Source of the DNA: an uncultured Sphaerochaeta sp.
GTDB taxonomy: Bacteria; Spirochaetota; Spirochaetia; Sphaerochaetales; Sphaerochaetaceae
Length of the DNA stretch: 64,000 bases
Reading direction: 5' to 3'
Assembly (NCBI RefSeq): GCF_963676285.1
Contig: NZ_OY781063.1
Location: forward strand, 2,108,001 to 2,172,000
Within the stretch, counting starts at the first letter, position 1. Each line of letters begins with the position of its first letter. The translations under genes were made by a program, and so were the position numbers. Shown here piece by piece: positions 17,656-25,974 of this stretch. Under the pieces are notes generated by a model. It was not told where the DNA came from, ran no database searches, and saw only the letters and a program-made list of their open reading frames with translations.

Positions 17656-18957
17656 CTAGACCCCACCTTGGGAAGGGTTTTCATCGTTGTAGAGAATATC
17701 TGAATAGATCATATATCCTCCACGCTCCCGGTCCTTGACTGCATAGGTAGCAATCTCTGCTCGTTTGATAAGCGTATTGATGTCATCACCATGCTCTGGA
17801 TAGAGGCTGATACCCAAGCTTGCCGATACTTCAATGGTGGTATCGGGTAATTCAAAGGGAGTGGCAAAGGCAGTCTGGATCTTCTTTGCAACGGCCAGTG
17901 CGTCTCTTCTCATACGGATACCATTGAGCAGTACAATGAACTTATCGCTTCCCAGGCGGCTGACCAGATCGCTTTTTCTCAGCTGTGCTTTTACCCGGGA
18001 GGCTACAATCTGGAGAACCTTGTCACCCATCTTGAATCCGTGGTTCTCATTGATGGTTGTGAAATAATCGATATCGATGACCAGAAAGGCAACCAAATCA
18101 TCTGAGTAACGGGCTTGACTGACGGTTAATTTCGCTTGGTCATGGAAGAAGTTCCGGTTGGGAAGGCCGGTAAGGATATCCTGTGTTGCCAAGAATGCCA
18201 GCTTATCTTCCAATCGTTTCTGTGCTGAGATATCCTCAGCTGAACCATCATAGAAACAAACCTCTTCGTCTTCATTGTACACCGTGCGGACGGTATCCCG
18301 AATCCAGATGGTCTGTCCGTCGTATCGCTCAACTTCAAAGACCAAACCGTGGATGTTCTCATCCCTCTCTATAATCTCCTGCCAAGTCTTCAGCTCTTCC
18401 TGGTCCACAAACATGGAGAAGTAGTTGTCGGATTCCATGACTTCAATGCTTGGGGCCTTGAAAATATTGGCCAGGGTCTGGTTGAGTTCGACAAACTCAC
18501 CAGTTGGCTTGATGCGGTACAGTCCGGAAGGCACACTGTCAAACAGTGAAGTGCTTGCAAGACTTCCCCCATTGGTTGCACGCTTCCGCAGTGGTTTCTC
18601 TCCAGTATGCAAGGAGTATTTCTCCAGCTCACGGAGAATGCGTACATGGGCTTCCATTGGGTTTTCCAGGGAGATCGCGGGAGAATCGGGAGGAAGTTCC
18701 TTCTCACTGACTAAAATGATGTCATCGATTGAACCGATATCATTGAGAATCTTGATCATATTCTCAATGGAGTAATAGTCTTCCAAGTCATTGGAGAGGA
18801 TGGCTACATCGAAGCGTTGCCGCTTGACGGTGGACAGTGCATCCACCATGGTGTCAACATGGGTTATATGTTCAATCTGACTCTTGAGGTAATTTGCCAA
18901 TAATTCCTTGGAGCCTGTAGCTTCCAAAACCATGATTACACGAATTGAGTCAAGCAT
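17656..18957 (-). CDS. pseudo-receiver/PAS/degenerate GGDEF protein with intact I-site
   Basis: 433 residues. The N-terminal ~120 residues look like a receiver fold but lack the acidic pair and phospho-Asp (VAILSNDLEDYYS). A PAS domain spans ~165-285. The C-terminal GGDEF fold has GSDKF in place of GG(D/E)EF, so the general base/metal ligand is lost, while RKSD five residues upstream keeps the RxxD I-site spacing. This fits a c-di-GMP receptor rather than a cyclase. The ATG at 18957 has GGGGG at 6-7 bases. It shares an operon with the Lcl-C lipoprotein and sits beside the exopolysaccharide genes, so control of polysaccharide or adhesion is a reasonable guess. Confidence 0.85.
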   Translation of the reverse strand: MLDSIRVIMVLEATGSKELLANYLKSQIEHITHVDTMVDALSTVKRQRFDVAILSNDLEDYYSIENMIKILNDIGSIDDIILVSEKELPPDSPAISLENPMEAHVRILRELEKYSLHTGEKPLRKRATNGGSLASTSLFDSVPSGLYRIKPTGEFVELNQTLANIFKAPSIEVMESDNYFSMFVDQEELKTWQEIIERDENIHGLVFEVERYDGQTIWIRDTVRTVYNEDEEVCFYDGSAEDISAQKRLEDKLAFLATQDILTGLPNRNFFHDQAKLTVSQARYSDDLVAFLVIDIDYFTTINENHGFKMGDKVLQIVASRVKAQLRKSDLVSRLGSDKFIVLLNGIRMRRDALAVAKKIQTAFATPFELPDTTIEVSASLGISLYPEHGDDINTLIKRAEIATYAVKDRERGGYMIYSDILYNDENPSQGGV

Positions 18958-18978
18958 AAATGTTCCCCCGTTTGGCTC

Positions 18979-19008
18979 ATTATCCCCTCCCCGTTGCCAT
19001 TCTGTCAA
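18979..19008 (-). promoter_or_regulatory. strong predicted promoter for the PAS-GGDEF/lipoprotein operon
   Basis: On the minus strand a perfect TTGACA (19003-19008) is followed by 18 bases and GATAAT (18979-18984). The start point falls ~15 bases before the ATG at 18957. Confidence 0.7.
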
Positions 19009-19027
19009 CGACGGACGGATAAATCAG

Positions 19028-19056
19028 TGGTAAAATGGCAATCACTACCCTATACT
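19028..19056 (+). promoter_or_regulatory. predicted leaderless promoter
   Basis: TATACT (19051-19056) ends exactly 6 bases before the ATG at 19063. A weak -35, TGGTAA (19028-19033), is 17 bases upstream. No ribosome-binding site precedes the ATG, so transcription is predicted to start at the A of the start codon. Confidence 0.5.
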
Positions 19057-19062
19057 CAAGCT

Positions 19063-20328
19063 ATGGAAACCCCTATGCATATCATCCACGTCCCCAGGCG
19101 CTTTGTGCAAGATGAATGGGGAGGCACCGAAACATTCATCACCGAGGTATCCACCCGCTTGTTGGCACGTGGTTTTCCCACCGAGATTCTGACCACCAAG
19201 GCACTGAATACCACGAGATCCGAGCAATTCAGGGGAATACCTATCAGACGGTATTCCTATTTCTACCCTTACCTTGGCCTGAGTCGTGAAGAATCCTTGC
19301 AGCTGGATCGAAAAGCCGGCAATCTCTTCTCCTGGTCATTACTTTCCAAGCTACTTACCAAGAAACCACCACCGGCTATCCTTCACTTACACACTGGAAA
19401 AAGACTTGGTGGTATTGTGCGTCTCAGTGCGAAAATCAGACATATTCCATACGTAATTTCCCTCCATGGAGGGTATTTCGCTGTTCCATCCTCAGAGAGA
19501 AAGACTTGGACAGACCCTACCAAGCGAGCTGTTGAGTGGGGCAAAGTGCTTGGGTTGCTTGTTGGCTCCAGAAGGGTCTTGGATGATGCCTCTGCCATCC
19601 TTTGCGTCGGATGGGAAGAGTATGAGGAGATGTATAAGCAATATCCCAAAAAACAGGTGCATTATCTTCCCAATGGTGTTGACCTCGATCGTTTTGCAAA
19701 TGGGAACGGCCAACAGTTTAGAGAGAATCATGGCATCTCAGAGGATGCTTTCCTGTTATTGACCGTAGCCCGGGTGGATGAACAGAAGAACCAGCTTGCT
19801 CTGGTTACACAACTGCCACACATACTACAGAAGGTACCAAAGGCCCATGTGCTGATGATTGGCCCTCCAACCAATCCTGTATATCGAGCAAAGGTAGTGA
19901 AGCAGGTCGAAGAACTGGGGCTTCAGGAGCACGTGACGCTGCTTGATGGTTTCTCCTATGGAGACTCCCGCTTGGTGGACGCTTACCATAGTGCAGACTG
20001 TTTTGTACTGCCTTCATTGCATGAGCCATTTGGCATGGTTGTATTGGAAGCCTGGGCAAGTGGACTTGCTGTGGTTGCAAGTCATGTTGGGGGGCTCAAG
20101 CGTTTGGTGGAGGATGGGTATAATGGTCTGGCAATGGAAGTTGAAGCTGAAGTCTCTCAGGCTAACAGTCTTGCCAGTTGTATAATCAGGCTCGCTGAAT
20201 CAGAGGAACTACGGAATAAACTAGCTTCCAATGGGCTGCAAACCGCCAATGAACAGTATAGTTGGGACCATATTACCGATGAGTTGGTTTCCATCTACAG
20301 GAGTGTGTATGCAGATACTCTTCGTTAA
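19063..20328 (+). CDS. glycosyltransferase family 4
   Basis: 421 residues with a GT-B fold. The N-terminal domain has the WGGTET acceptor loop and HLHTGKRLGG. The C-terminal domain has VARVDEQKNQ and the EPFGMVVLEAWASG motif (E-x7-E) that binds the nucleotide sugar, followed by GGLKRLVEDGYNGL. It retains the nucleotide-sugar anomer and adds a sugar to a lipid-linked intermediate on the cytoplasmic face. The ATG at 19063 matches the leaderless promoter; an in-frame ATG at 19075 is the alternative. The next GT4 gene starts inside its 3' end. Donor and acceptor are unknown; GDP-mannose is a candidate because manC is nearby. Confidence 0.87.
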   Translation: METPMHIIHVPRRFVQDEWGGTETFITEVSTRLLARGFPTEILTTKALNTTRSEQFRGIPIRRYSYFYPYLGLSREESLQLDRKAGNLFSWSLLSKLLTKKPPPAILHLHTGKRLGGIVRLSAKIRHIPYVISLHGGYFAVPSSERKTWTDPTKRAVEWGKVLGLLVGSRRVLDDASAILCVGWEEYEEMYKQYPKKQVHYLPNGVDLDRFANGNGQQFRENHGISEDAFLLLTVARVDEQKNQLALVTQLPHILQKVPKAHVLMIGPPTNPVYRAKVVKQVEELGLQEHVTLLDGFSYGDSRLVDAYHSADCFVLPSLHEPFGMVVLEAWASGLAVVASHVGGLKRLVEDGYNGLAMEVEAEVSQANSLASCIIRLAESEELRNKLASNGLQTANEQYSWDHITDELVSIYRSVYADTLR

Positions 20329-21469
20329 CACAACCTTCGGCTATGTTGGAGGGGTCGAGCAACATATCATCCTGGCCTGTGATGGACTTCGTGAAAGAGG
20401 CCATAGCTGCAGCATTGCATACCAGTATGCCTCAGGCAGGGCGATCAGTGAGTTCACCAGCCACTTCAATGCCTCCTACTCCCTGCAATCCTCTACCTGG
20501 GAGGAGGTGCTTGATAGGGATCGACCTGATTGTATCTACATTCATAAGTGGGACTCCATCCAACCAATCCTTACGGCCGTAGGGGGGAGGATTCCTCTCA
20601 TACGCATGTTCCATGACCATGATATCTACTGCCCGAGGAGGCATAAGTATCTTTTCTTCTCCAGAAAGATCTGCACATATAAAGCAGGACTTGCTTGTTA
20701 TCTTGACCTTGCATTTCTTGAGCGAAAACAGGGAAAGATAGCCTATGCTCCCATTCTTCCAAAGCTGCGTGAGTTAGCACGCAATCGAATATTGGATTGT
20801 GTGGTGGTAGGGAGCTCCTATATGCGCAAGGAGCTCCTGAGAAATGGATTTTCTTCCAACTCCATCAAGGTGATACCTCCCTCGGTACATGACTATGATA
20901 AGCCTCCCGTACCCCTTGCCGAAAAAGGGGGAATACTGTACGTAGGACAACTGGTACGAGGTAAGGGCGTGGACACATTATTGAGAGCCTTTGCCTTGAT
21001 TCGTAGTACGCTTACACTTACCATTGTGGGTGCTGGTAATGATGAGGGGTTCCTTCACTCCCTCTGTGATGAGCTGGGTATTTCCCAACGTGTACAGTTC
21101 CTGGGTTGGGTGGAGCATAACCAGCTTGGAGAGCTGTATGATGAGGCTATGATGGTTGTTGTTCCCTCCAGATGGCCTGAGCCGTTTGGTATGGTTGGCT
21201 TGGAAGCACTGTTGCGTCAACGTCCTGTAATAGCTTCAGATGTTGGGGGAATCCCTGATTGGTTGGAGGATGGGGAGACAGGCCTGCTCTTCCCTGTGAA
21301 TGATGAGGCGTCTCTTGCCCGTGCAATCGATCGCCTTGCTGAGGACACCCAGCTTGCCAGCGAAATGGGCAGGAGAGGAAGAGAGTACGTGCTTAGGCAG
21401 TTTTCCTTCGAGACATTCATAACTAACCTTGTAGACCTTATACAGGAGAGGATTACACAATGTTCATAG
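20309..21469 (+). CDS. glycosyltransferase family 4
   Basis: 386 residues, GT-B fold. N-terminal GYVGGVEQH loop; C-terminal GILYVGQLVRGKGVDTLL, then EPFGMVGLEALLRQRPVIASDVGG carrying the E-x7-E motif. A segment rich in Cys/His/Tyr (DHDIYCPRRHKY, ~100-115) is typical of a GT4 subgroup in polysaccharide loci. The ATG at 20309 has GGAG at 6 bases and overlaps the previous gene by 20 bases, so expression is coupled. It overlaps the next gene by 10 bases. Confidence 0.88.
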   Translation: MQILFVNTTFGYVGGVEQHIILACDGLRERGHSCSIAYQYASGRAISEFTSHFNASYSLQSSTWEEVLDRDRPDCIYIHKWDSIQPILTAVGGRIPLIRMFHDHDIYCPRRHKYLFFSRKICTYKAGLACYLDLAFLERKQGKIAYAPILPKLRELARNRILDCVVVGSSYMRKELLRNGFSSNSIKVIPPSVHDYDKPPVPLAEKGGILYVGQLVRGKGVDTLLRAFALIRSTLTLTIVGAGNDEGFLHSLCDELGISQRVQFLGWVEHNQLGELYDEAMMVVVPSRWPEPFGMVGLEALLRQRPVIASDVGGIPDWLEDGETGLLFPVNDEASLARAIDRLAEDTQLASEMGRRGREYVLRQFSFETFITNLVDLIQERITQCS

Positions 21470-22626
21470 GTATTCCAACATTTGGAACTGACCATGGGAA
21501 ATCAGGGATTGGTAGCTATCTACGGGAGCTCCTGGTGCGCTTTGATGCCCTGATGGAGGATAGTGGATACACTTTTGAGTTGGTTGGCCCCAAAGAGGAT
21601 GCCGATTACTATCTGAATGGACTGAAGCATATCGGATGGTATGCAGTGGAAGATGCCGATAAGAATCCCATCCATAACTTTTTCTGGAATCAGGCAAAGT
21701 TGCCTCCCTTGGTGCGTCAACGTGGCTATGACCTTGTGTTTTTTCCTGCCGCAAACCGGCGCCTCAGTGGTCGACTGAACTGCCCGACCGTGGGTACCGT
21801 ACACGACCTAGCGGTATTGCACATCAAGGAGAAGTACGATTTCGTCCACTCCTTTTTCAATCGCAAGATTCTCCCTCACCTGATCAGGCGTCTTGACCAT
21901 GTCCTGACGGTGAGTGAATTCTCCAAAAATGACATCATGCGTTTTGTAGCCGTACAGGATGAGAAGATCACCGTAACCCACCTTGCTGCAGACCAGAATA
22001 GGTTCAAGCCACCTGTAGACCTGCAAGCTGTACGAGAAGATATCGCGAAGCGATTCGGCTATGACAAACCCTACCTCCTCTATATCTCTCGGCTTGAGCA
22101 TCCAGGAAAGAATCATGTCAACCTGATCAAGGCCTTCTCCTTGGCAAGGGATGCCATGGATGAGCCCTTCCTGTTGGTACTCCCTGGTCCTGACAAGGAA
22201 CGTGCCGAAGAGATACACGAAGAAGCAGCACGTTCACCCTATGCCAAGGATATACGCTTCCCAGGTTTTGTTGATTGGGATGATATTCCTCTATTGTATC
22301 AAGGTGCCTCGTTGTTTGTTCTTCCTTCCCGATTTGAGGGCTTTGGTCTTCCCGTCCTGGAGGCTATGGCATCAGCAACCCCAGTAGTCACGAGTGATGC
22401 TGCATCATTGGTCGAGATCGGTGGACCGCAAACCCCACGCTTTCATCCTGATGATTACCAAGGTCTGGCAACCCTTCTGTTGGATTTGCTCCAAGACAGA
22501 GAAAAACAGGAGTCCCTGGTTAAGGCGAACCTTGCCTGGGCAGCTTCTTTTTCTTGGGAGCGGACAACAGCATTAACCCTTCAGTCATTTCAAACCACGT
22601 ATTCTACCTATGAAAGGAGGCATTGA
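21460..22626 (+). CDS. glycosyltransferase family 4 (mannosyltransferase-like)
   Basis: 388 residues, GT-B fold of the WbaZ/MtfB-like type: GKSGIGSYLRELL near the N-terminus, TVGTVHDLAVLH, LTVSEFSKNDIMRF, LYISRLEHPGKNH and FEGFGLPVLEAMASATPVV with the E-x7-E motif. Proteins with this pattern commonly transfer mannose or rhamnose, which fits manC. AGGAG precedes the ATG by 10 bases. Confidence 0.87.
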   Translation: MFIGIPTFGTDHGKSGIGSYLRELLVRFDALMEDSGYTFELVGPKEDADYYLNGLKHIGWYAVEDADKNPIHNFFWNQAKLPPLVRQRGYDLVFFPAANRRLSGRLNCPTVGTVHDLAVLHIKEKYDFVHSFFNRKILPHLIRRLDHVLTVSEFSKNDIMRFVAVQDEKITVTHLAADQNRFKPPVDLQAVREDIAKRFGYDKPYLLYISRLEHPGKNHVNLIKAFSLARDAMDEPFLLVLPGPDKERAEEIHEEAARSPYAKDIRFPGFVDWDDIPLLYQGASLFVLPSRFEGFGLPVLEAMASATPVVTSDAASLVEIGGPQTPRFHPDDYQGLATLLLDLLQDREKQESLVKANLAWAASFSWERTTALTLQSFQTTYSTYERRH

Positions 22627-22628
22627 GT

Positions 22629-23831
22629 ATGCCGTTTGTCATTCTTCTGGATAGTCCCATCCTAAAGCGTTGTGCTCAATTTGCTGAAAAACTTGCCGAT
22701 CAACTCGGACAAACCAAGCTGATTGATATTTCTTCTTTCCCGCAGGATACGTTGCCTGCAACGCTTACAGCGGAAACAGATACCCATTTCCTTCTTCTCT
22801 ATGCAGAGAATGCCCTCAAAGTGGAGCAATGGAGAACCAAGGTTGATCTAAAAATCTATCTTGAAGCATCAAAAGTGGATATTACGGTTGCGGTTTTTGG
22901 ATTACTGCAGGAACGCAAGGGTGCAGGGAAATCGTTGTCTGATGAGGTCCAGGAAATTCTCAGGGAGAAGACCGGGGAGGGGAAGCCGTCGGGAGAGTTG
23001 TCCCGTAATTTTGCCGATATCACCATTGAGGCAGACGAGATACTGGATGAGGCGGCAGTTTCTGTCTCTGGGTATGTTACCCGCATTGACCCAAAGACCA
23101 GCAGAGCATTCCTTGACGCAGCCAAGAGACGGGCAAGGCTTGATCAGATGATTCGCCAATACCAACATGCTACAATGACAAGCCGAAAGGCAAAGATTAA
23201 ACGACAGTTGTGGTTGTTCGTGGTAAAAGCAACACTCTTCTTTAAACGATTGATAGATATCGTGCTTGCCCTCACTGCATTGGTGTTGCTCTCCCCCTTG
23301 TTCCTTGTCGTTGCTTTATTGATCAAGATAACCGACCGGGGACCGGTATTCTACGTACAGAAGCGGGTTGGGTTACATGGAGAGGAATTCCCATTCCCAA
23401 AGTTTCGTTCCATGGTACTGAACGCCGATGCCTTGAAGGATACCCTGTTGCAACAGGCTGATCGTGCAGGGGATGTGACGTTCAAGATGAAGAAAGATCC
23501 AAGGGTTACCCCCATTGGACGGTTCATACGGCGATTCAGTATTGACGAGTTACCACAGCTCTGGTGTGTGCTGATCGGGGATATGTCCATTGTAGGGCCC
23601 CGTCCCCCGGTTCCCCGCGAGGTGGCTCTCTATACCCAGGAAGACAGGCGAAGACTTGAGGTCAAGCCTGGACTGACAGGAATATGGCAGGTAAGTGGGC
23701 GTTCTGAGATAGGATTCAAGCAGCAAGTGGAGCTGGATGTGCTCTACATTGAGAGCCACGGGTTCTGGTTGGATTTGAAGTTGATACTCAAGACAATACC
23801 AGCAGTTTTGACCGGAAAAGGGGCATACTAG
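22629..23831 (+). CDS. initiating sugar-phosphate transferase (WcaJ/PssY-like) with an unfamiliar N-terminal domain
   Basis: 400 residues. The C-terminal ~200 residues are a complete polyprenyl-phosphate hexose-1-phosphate transferase: membrane helix LIDIVLALTALVLLSPLFL, GPVFYVQKRVG, FPFPKFRSM, IDELPQLWCVLIGDMSIVGPRPP and KPGLTGIWQVSGRS. It loads the first sugar phosphate onto undecaprenyl phosphate. The N-terminal ~195 residues are soluble and lack the usual four-helix/Rossmann region of long PHPTs; they contain an ADITIEADEILDEA stretch and look Rossmann- or P-loop-kinase-like but without a Walker A motif. The ATG at 22629 lies 9 bases after AGGAGG; a TTG at 22623 overlaps the previous stop. 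Confidence 0.88.
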   Translation: MPFVILLDSPILKRCAQFAEKLADQLGQTKLIDISSFPQDTLPATLTAETDTHFLLLYAENALKVEQWRTKVDLKIYLEASKVDITVAVFGLLQERKGAGKSLSDEVQEILREKTGEGKPSGELSRNFADITIEADEILDEAAVSVSGYVTRIDPKTSRAFLDAAKRRARLDQMIRQYQHATMTSRKAKIKRQLWLFVVKATLFFKRLIDIVLALTALVLLSPLFLVVALLIKITDRGPVFYVQKRVGLHGEEFPFPKFRSMVLNADALKDTLLQQADRAGDVTFKMKKDPRVTPIGRFIRRFSIDELPQLWCVLIGDMSIVGPRPPVPREVALYTQEDRRRLEVKPGLTGIWQVSGRSEIGFKQQVELDVLYIESHGFWLDLKLILKTIPAVLTGKGAY

Positions 23832-23835
23832 GAAG

Positions 23836-24582
23836 ATGAGCAAAGATCTGGAACTTCTTGGACTTTCCATTACCAACATCACCAAGGAAGAGGCTCTCGA
23901 TCGCATTGATGCAACAAACGAGGGCCTGCATACCATGCACTTTGTGAATGCCCATTGTATCAACGTGGCTGCCAAGGATGCAGCGTATCATGCTATTCTT
24001 GCTAAAGCAGATGCCCTTTTTGCGGATGGTTCGGGTATTCGCCTTGCAGGTTCAACGCTTGGCTGCCCCATTGTCGATAATGTGAATGGAACTGATCTGT
24101 TTCCACTCCTCTGTTCACGATTTGCCAAGACAGGGAAGCGTATATTCCTTCTGGGTTCTGCTCCCGGGGTTGCTGAGAAAGCAGCTCGTTGGGCAGAGGA
24201 GTATACCGGCTCTTCCATTATTGCTGGCACGTATCATGGCTATTTCAAGTCAGCAGAGGAATCATCTGTGATCGAGGCAATCAATGCAAGTGGTGCTGAC
24301 CTCCTGCTTGTTGCACTCGGTGTACCGCGCCAGGAGAAGTGGATAGAGTCAGTTCGATCCCTGTTGCAGGTCCCCCTCTGCATGGGCGTAGGGGCCCTGT
24401 TCGACTTCTATTCGGGCACGGTGAGCCGCGCACCGCTTTGGATGCGGAAAATTGGTTTGGAATGGGTCTGGCGTCTGCTCTTGGAACCCGGTAGAATGTG
24501 GCGCAGATATATTGTTGGGAATGTGGTGTTTATCGTCCGCCTTATGAAGTTGAAAATCAGGCAAGGAAGAAGGAGTGGATGA
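23836..24582 (+). CDS. WecG/TagA/CpsF family glycosyltransferase
   Basis: 248 residues, the normal family length. The family motifs are visible: TMHFVNAHCINVAAKD, the strand ADGSGIRLA, NGTDLFPLL, GSAPGVAEKAA and LLVALGVPRQEKW, then VGALFDFYSGTVSRAP. It adds the second sugar (N-acetylmannosamine or a mannosaminuronate type) to a lipid-linked primer, directly after the initiating transferase encoded upstream. No membrane helix; peripheral at the cytoplasmic face. A weak AGGAAG abuts the ATG, so translation is probably coupled to the previous gene. Confidence 0.9.
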   Translation: MSKDLELLGLSITNITKEEALDRIDATNEGLHTMHFVNAHCINVAAKDAAYHAILAKADALFADGSGIRLAGSTLGCPIVDNVNGTDLFPLLCSRFAKTGKRIFLLGSAPGVAEKAARWAEEYTGSSIIAGTYHGYFKSAEESSVIEAINASGADLLLVALGVPRQEKWIESVRSLLQVPLCMGVGALFDFYSGTVSRAPLWMRKIGLEWVWRLLLEPGRMWRRYIVGNVVFIVRLMKLKIRQGRRSG

Positions 24583-25972
24583 AGCAATGAATGTAGTATG
24601 TGATTTTACCGATTCTCCGTCGCTTTCCTCTTCGGGGAGTGAGCTTGATACATTGACCTGTTTTCTCCCCATCATGGGTAAACCATTCCTTCATCATCTC
24701 CTCGGATACATTGCTCGTCTTGGTGCAAAAAATCTGGCAATTTTCCTCTCTGATGATGCTGAGAAGTTTGAGCAGTTCATCGGGGATGGCGAGCGGTGGG
24801 GGATTGCTGTTACCTATCACTTGGTCAAACGGGGTGTTTCGGTCAAGGATCGGGTTGCAAAAGCTTCTCCATTTTCAGGTGATGAGCCTCTTCTCTGGTG
24901 CAATGCTCGCTACCTTCCTTGCTTGAAAGAGACCCATCTCAAAGACCCTGCAAGATTCCTCACACGTGAGGATGAGGAAACTGGTTGGTTTTACAGCAAT
25001 GATACCGAGCCGTCTTCGCTTCCCTCCACCCAGCTTGAAGCGCTCTGTGTTACCGATGCCAAGGCATATTTGAAGACAGTGGAGAATGTCCTCTCCAGAA
25101 ATGGAGGGACCTTGATCGTACTGGGCAAGGAACTACGTGAGGGTGTTTGGGTAGGAGCAGGTACCAAGATGCATCCCTCCTGCACAATTATCGCACCGGT
25201 TTACATCGGCAGCCAGGTCAATCTTGGGGAGAATACCGTAATCGGTCCCCGTTGTGAGATAGGGGACGGGTGTATCATTGATGATGGAAGCAGTATCATT
25301 GAATCCTCAGTGCTTAGTGGCAGCTATGTGGGAAAAAACCTTGAGGTACGCCGTTGTGTCGTCAATCAGAACACCATTTTCAATGTTGCTTTGGATAGCG
25401 CGTATGTAGCCAGTGATGCAATTCTGACATCCTCGGTTGAGCAGGAAGAACGATCACATAATCTGCTCAGGGTGAGTTTGGCATCTCGCTTTATTGCGTT
25501 AATCCTGGCACTCCTTACCTCCCCGATACTGTTGGTATTGCTTGGTATCAATCGGTTTGTATACCGTCGAAAGCGTGAGAAACTCTCAGTCTTGGCAATT
25601 CCCCAAATCGATGAAGGAAAGAAGCGGACCATTACCATCTCTACCCTCCGCAGACGTTCCGAGAAAAAGGGAGGGATCAGGTGGCACGCCAGGTGGATCC
25701 TTCTGCTTGGGCTCTGGCAAGTGGTTCTAGGGAAAGCACGTTTCTGCGGGGTACCGTTTCGTACCATCGAGGATTTTGAAAAATTATCCAAGGAGTGGCA
25801 ACAGCTCTACCTTTCCAGCAAGCCAGGCATCATCACTGAGGCAGATATCCTCTATGAAGAGTATCCTGAGGAGGAGATGCTCTTCTCCTCAGAGATGTAC
25901 TACCATGTTGTCGATTCCTTCTCTTACAATGCGAAGCTGATAGCCCGCTATATCAAAGGTTTGTTCAGGTAA
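24575..25972 (+). CDS. fusion of degenerate nucleotidyltransferase, left-handed beta-helix and degenerate sugar transferase
   Basis: 465 residues in three parts. Residues ~1-185 follow the later half of a sugar nucleotidyltransferase (FLPIMGKPFLHHLLGYIARLG) but the GGxGTRL nucleotide loop is missing. Residues ~190-290 hold hexapeptide repeats of a left-handed beta-helix (for example VYIGSQVNLGENTVIGPRC). Residues ~300-465 track a PHPT/WcaJ-type domain block by block: membrane hairpin, STLRRRSE at the KFRSM position, LWQVVLGKARFCGVPF at the LWxVLxGDMSxVGPRP position, and KPGIITEADILYEEY at the KPGITGLWQVSGR position, with the catalytic and phosphate-binding residues replaced. It is unlikely to be an active transferase; a scaffold or regulator of the active PHPT two genes upstream is a possibility. 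The GTG at 24575 (AAGGA at 8 bases) overlaps the previous gene; an ATG at 24587 is the alternative. Confidence 0.8.
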   Translation: MDEAMNVVCDFTDSPSLSSSGSELDTLTCFLPIMGKPFLHHLLGYIARLGAKNLAIFLSDDAEKFEQFIGDGERWGIAVTYHLVKRGVSVKDRVAKASPFSGDEPLLWCNARYLPCLKETHLKDPARFLTREDEETGWFYSNDTEPSSLPSTQLEALCVTDAKAYLKTVENVLSRNGGTLIVLGKELREGVWVGAGTKMHPSCTIIAPVYIGSQVNLGENTVIGPRCEIGDGCIIDDGSSIIESSVLSGSYVGKNLEVRRCVVNQNTIFNVALDSAYVASDAILTSSVEQEERSHNLLRVSLASRFIALILALLTSPILLVLLGINRFVYRRKREKLSVLAIPQIDEGKKRTITISTLRRRSEKKGGIRWHARWILLLGLWQVVLGKARFCGVPFRTIEDFEKLSKEWQQLYLSSKPGIITEADILYEEYPEEEMLFSSEMYYHVVDSFSYNAKLIARYIKGLFR

Positions 25973-25974
25973 GA

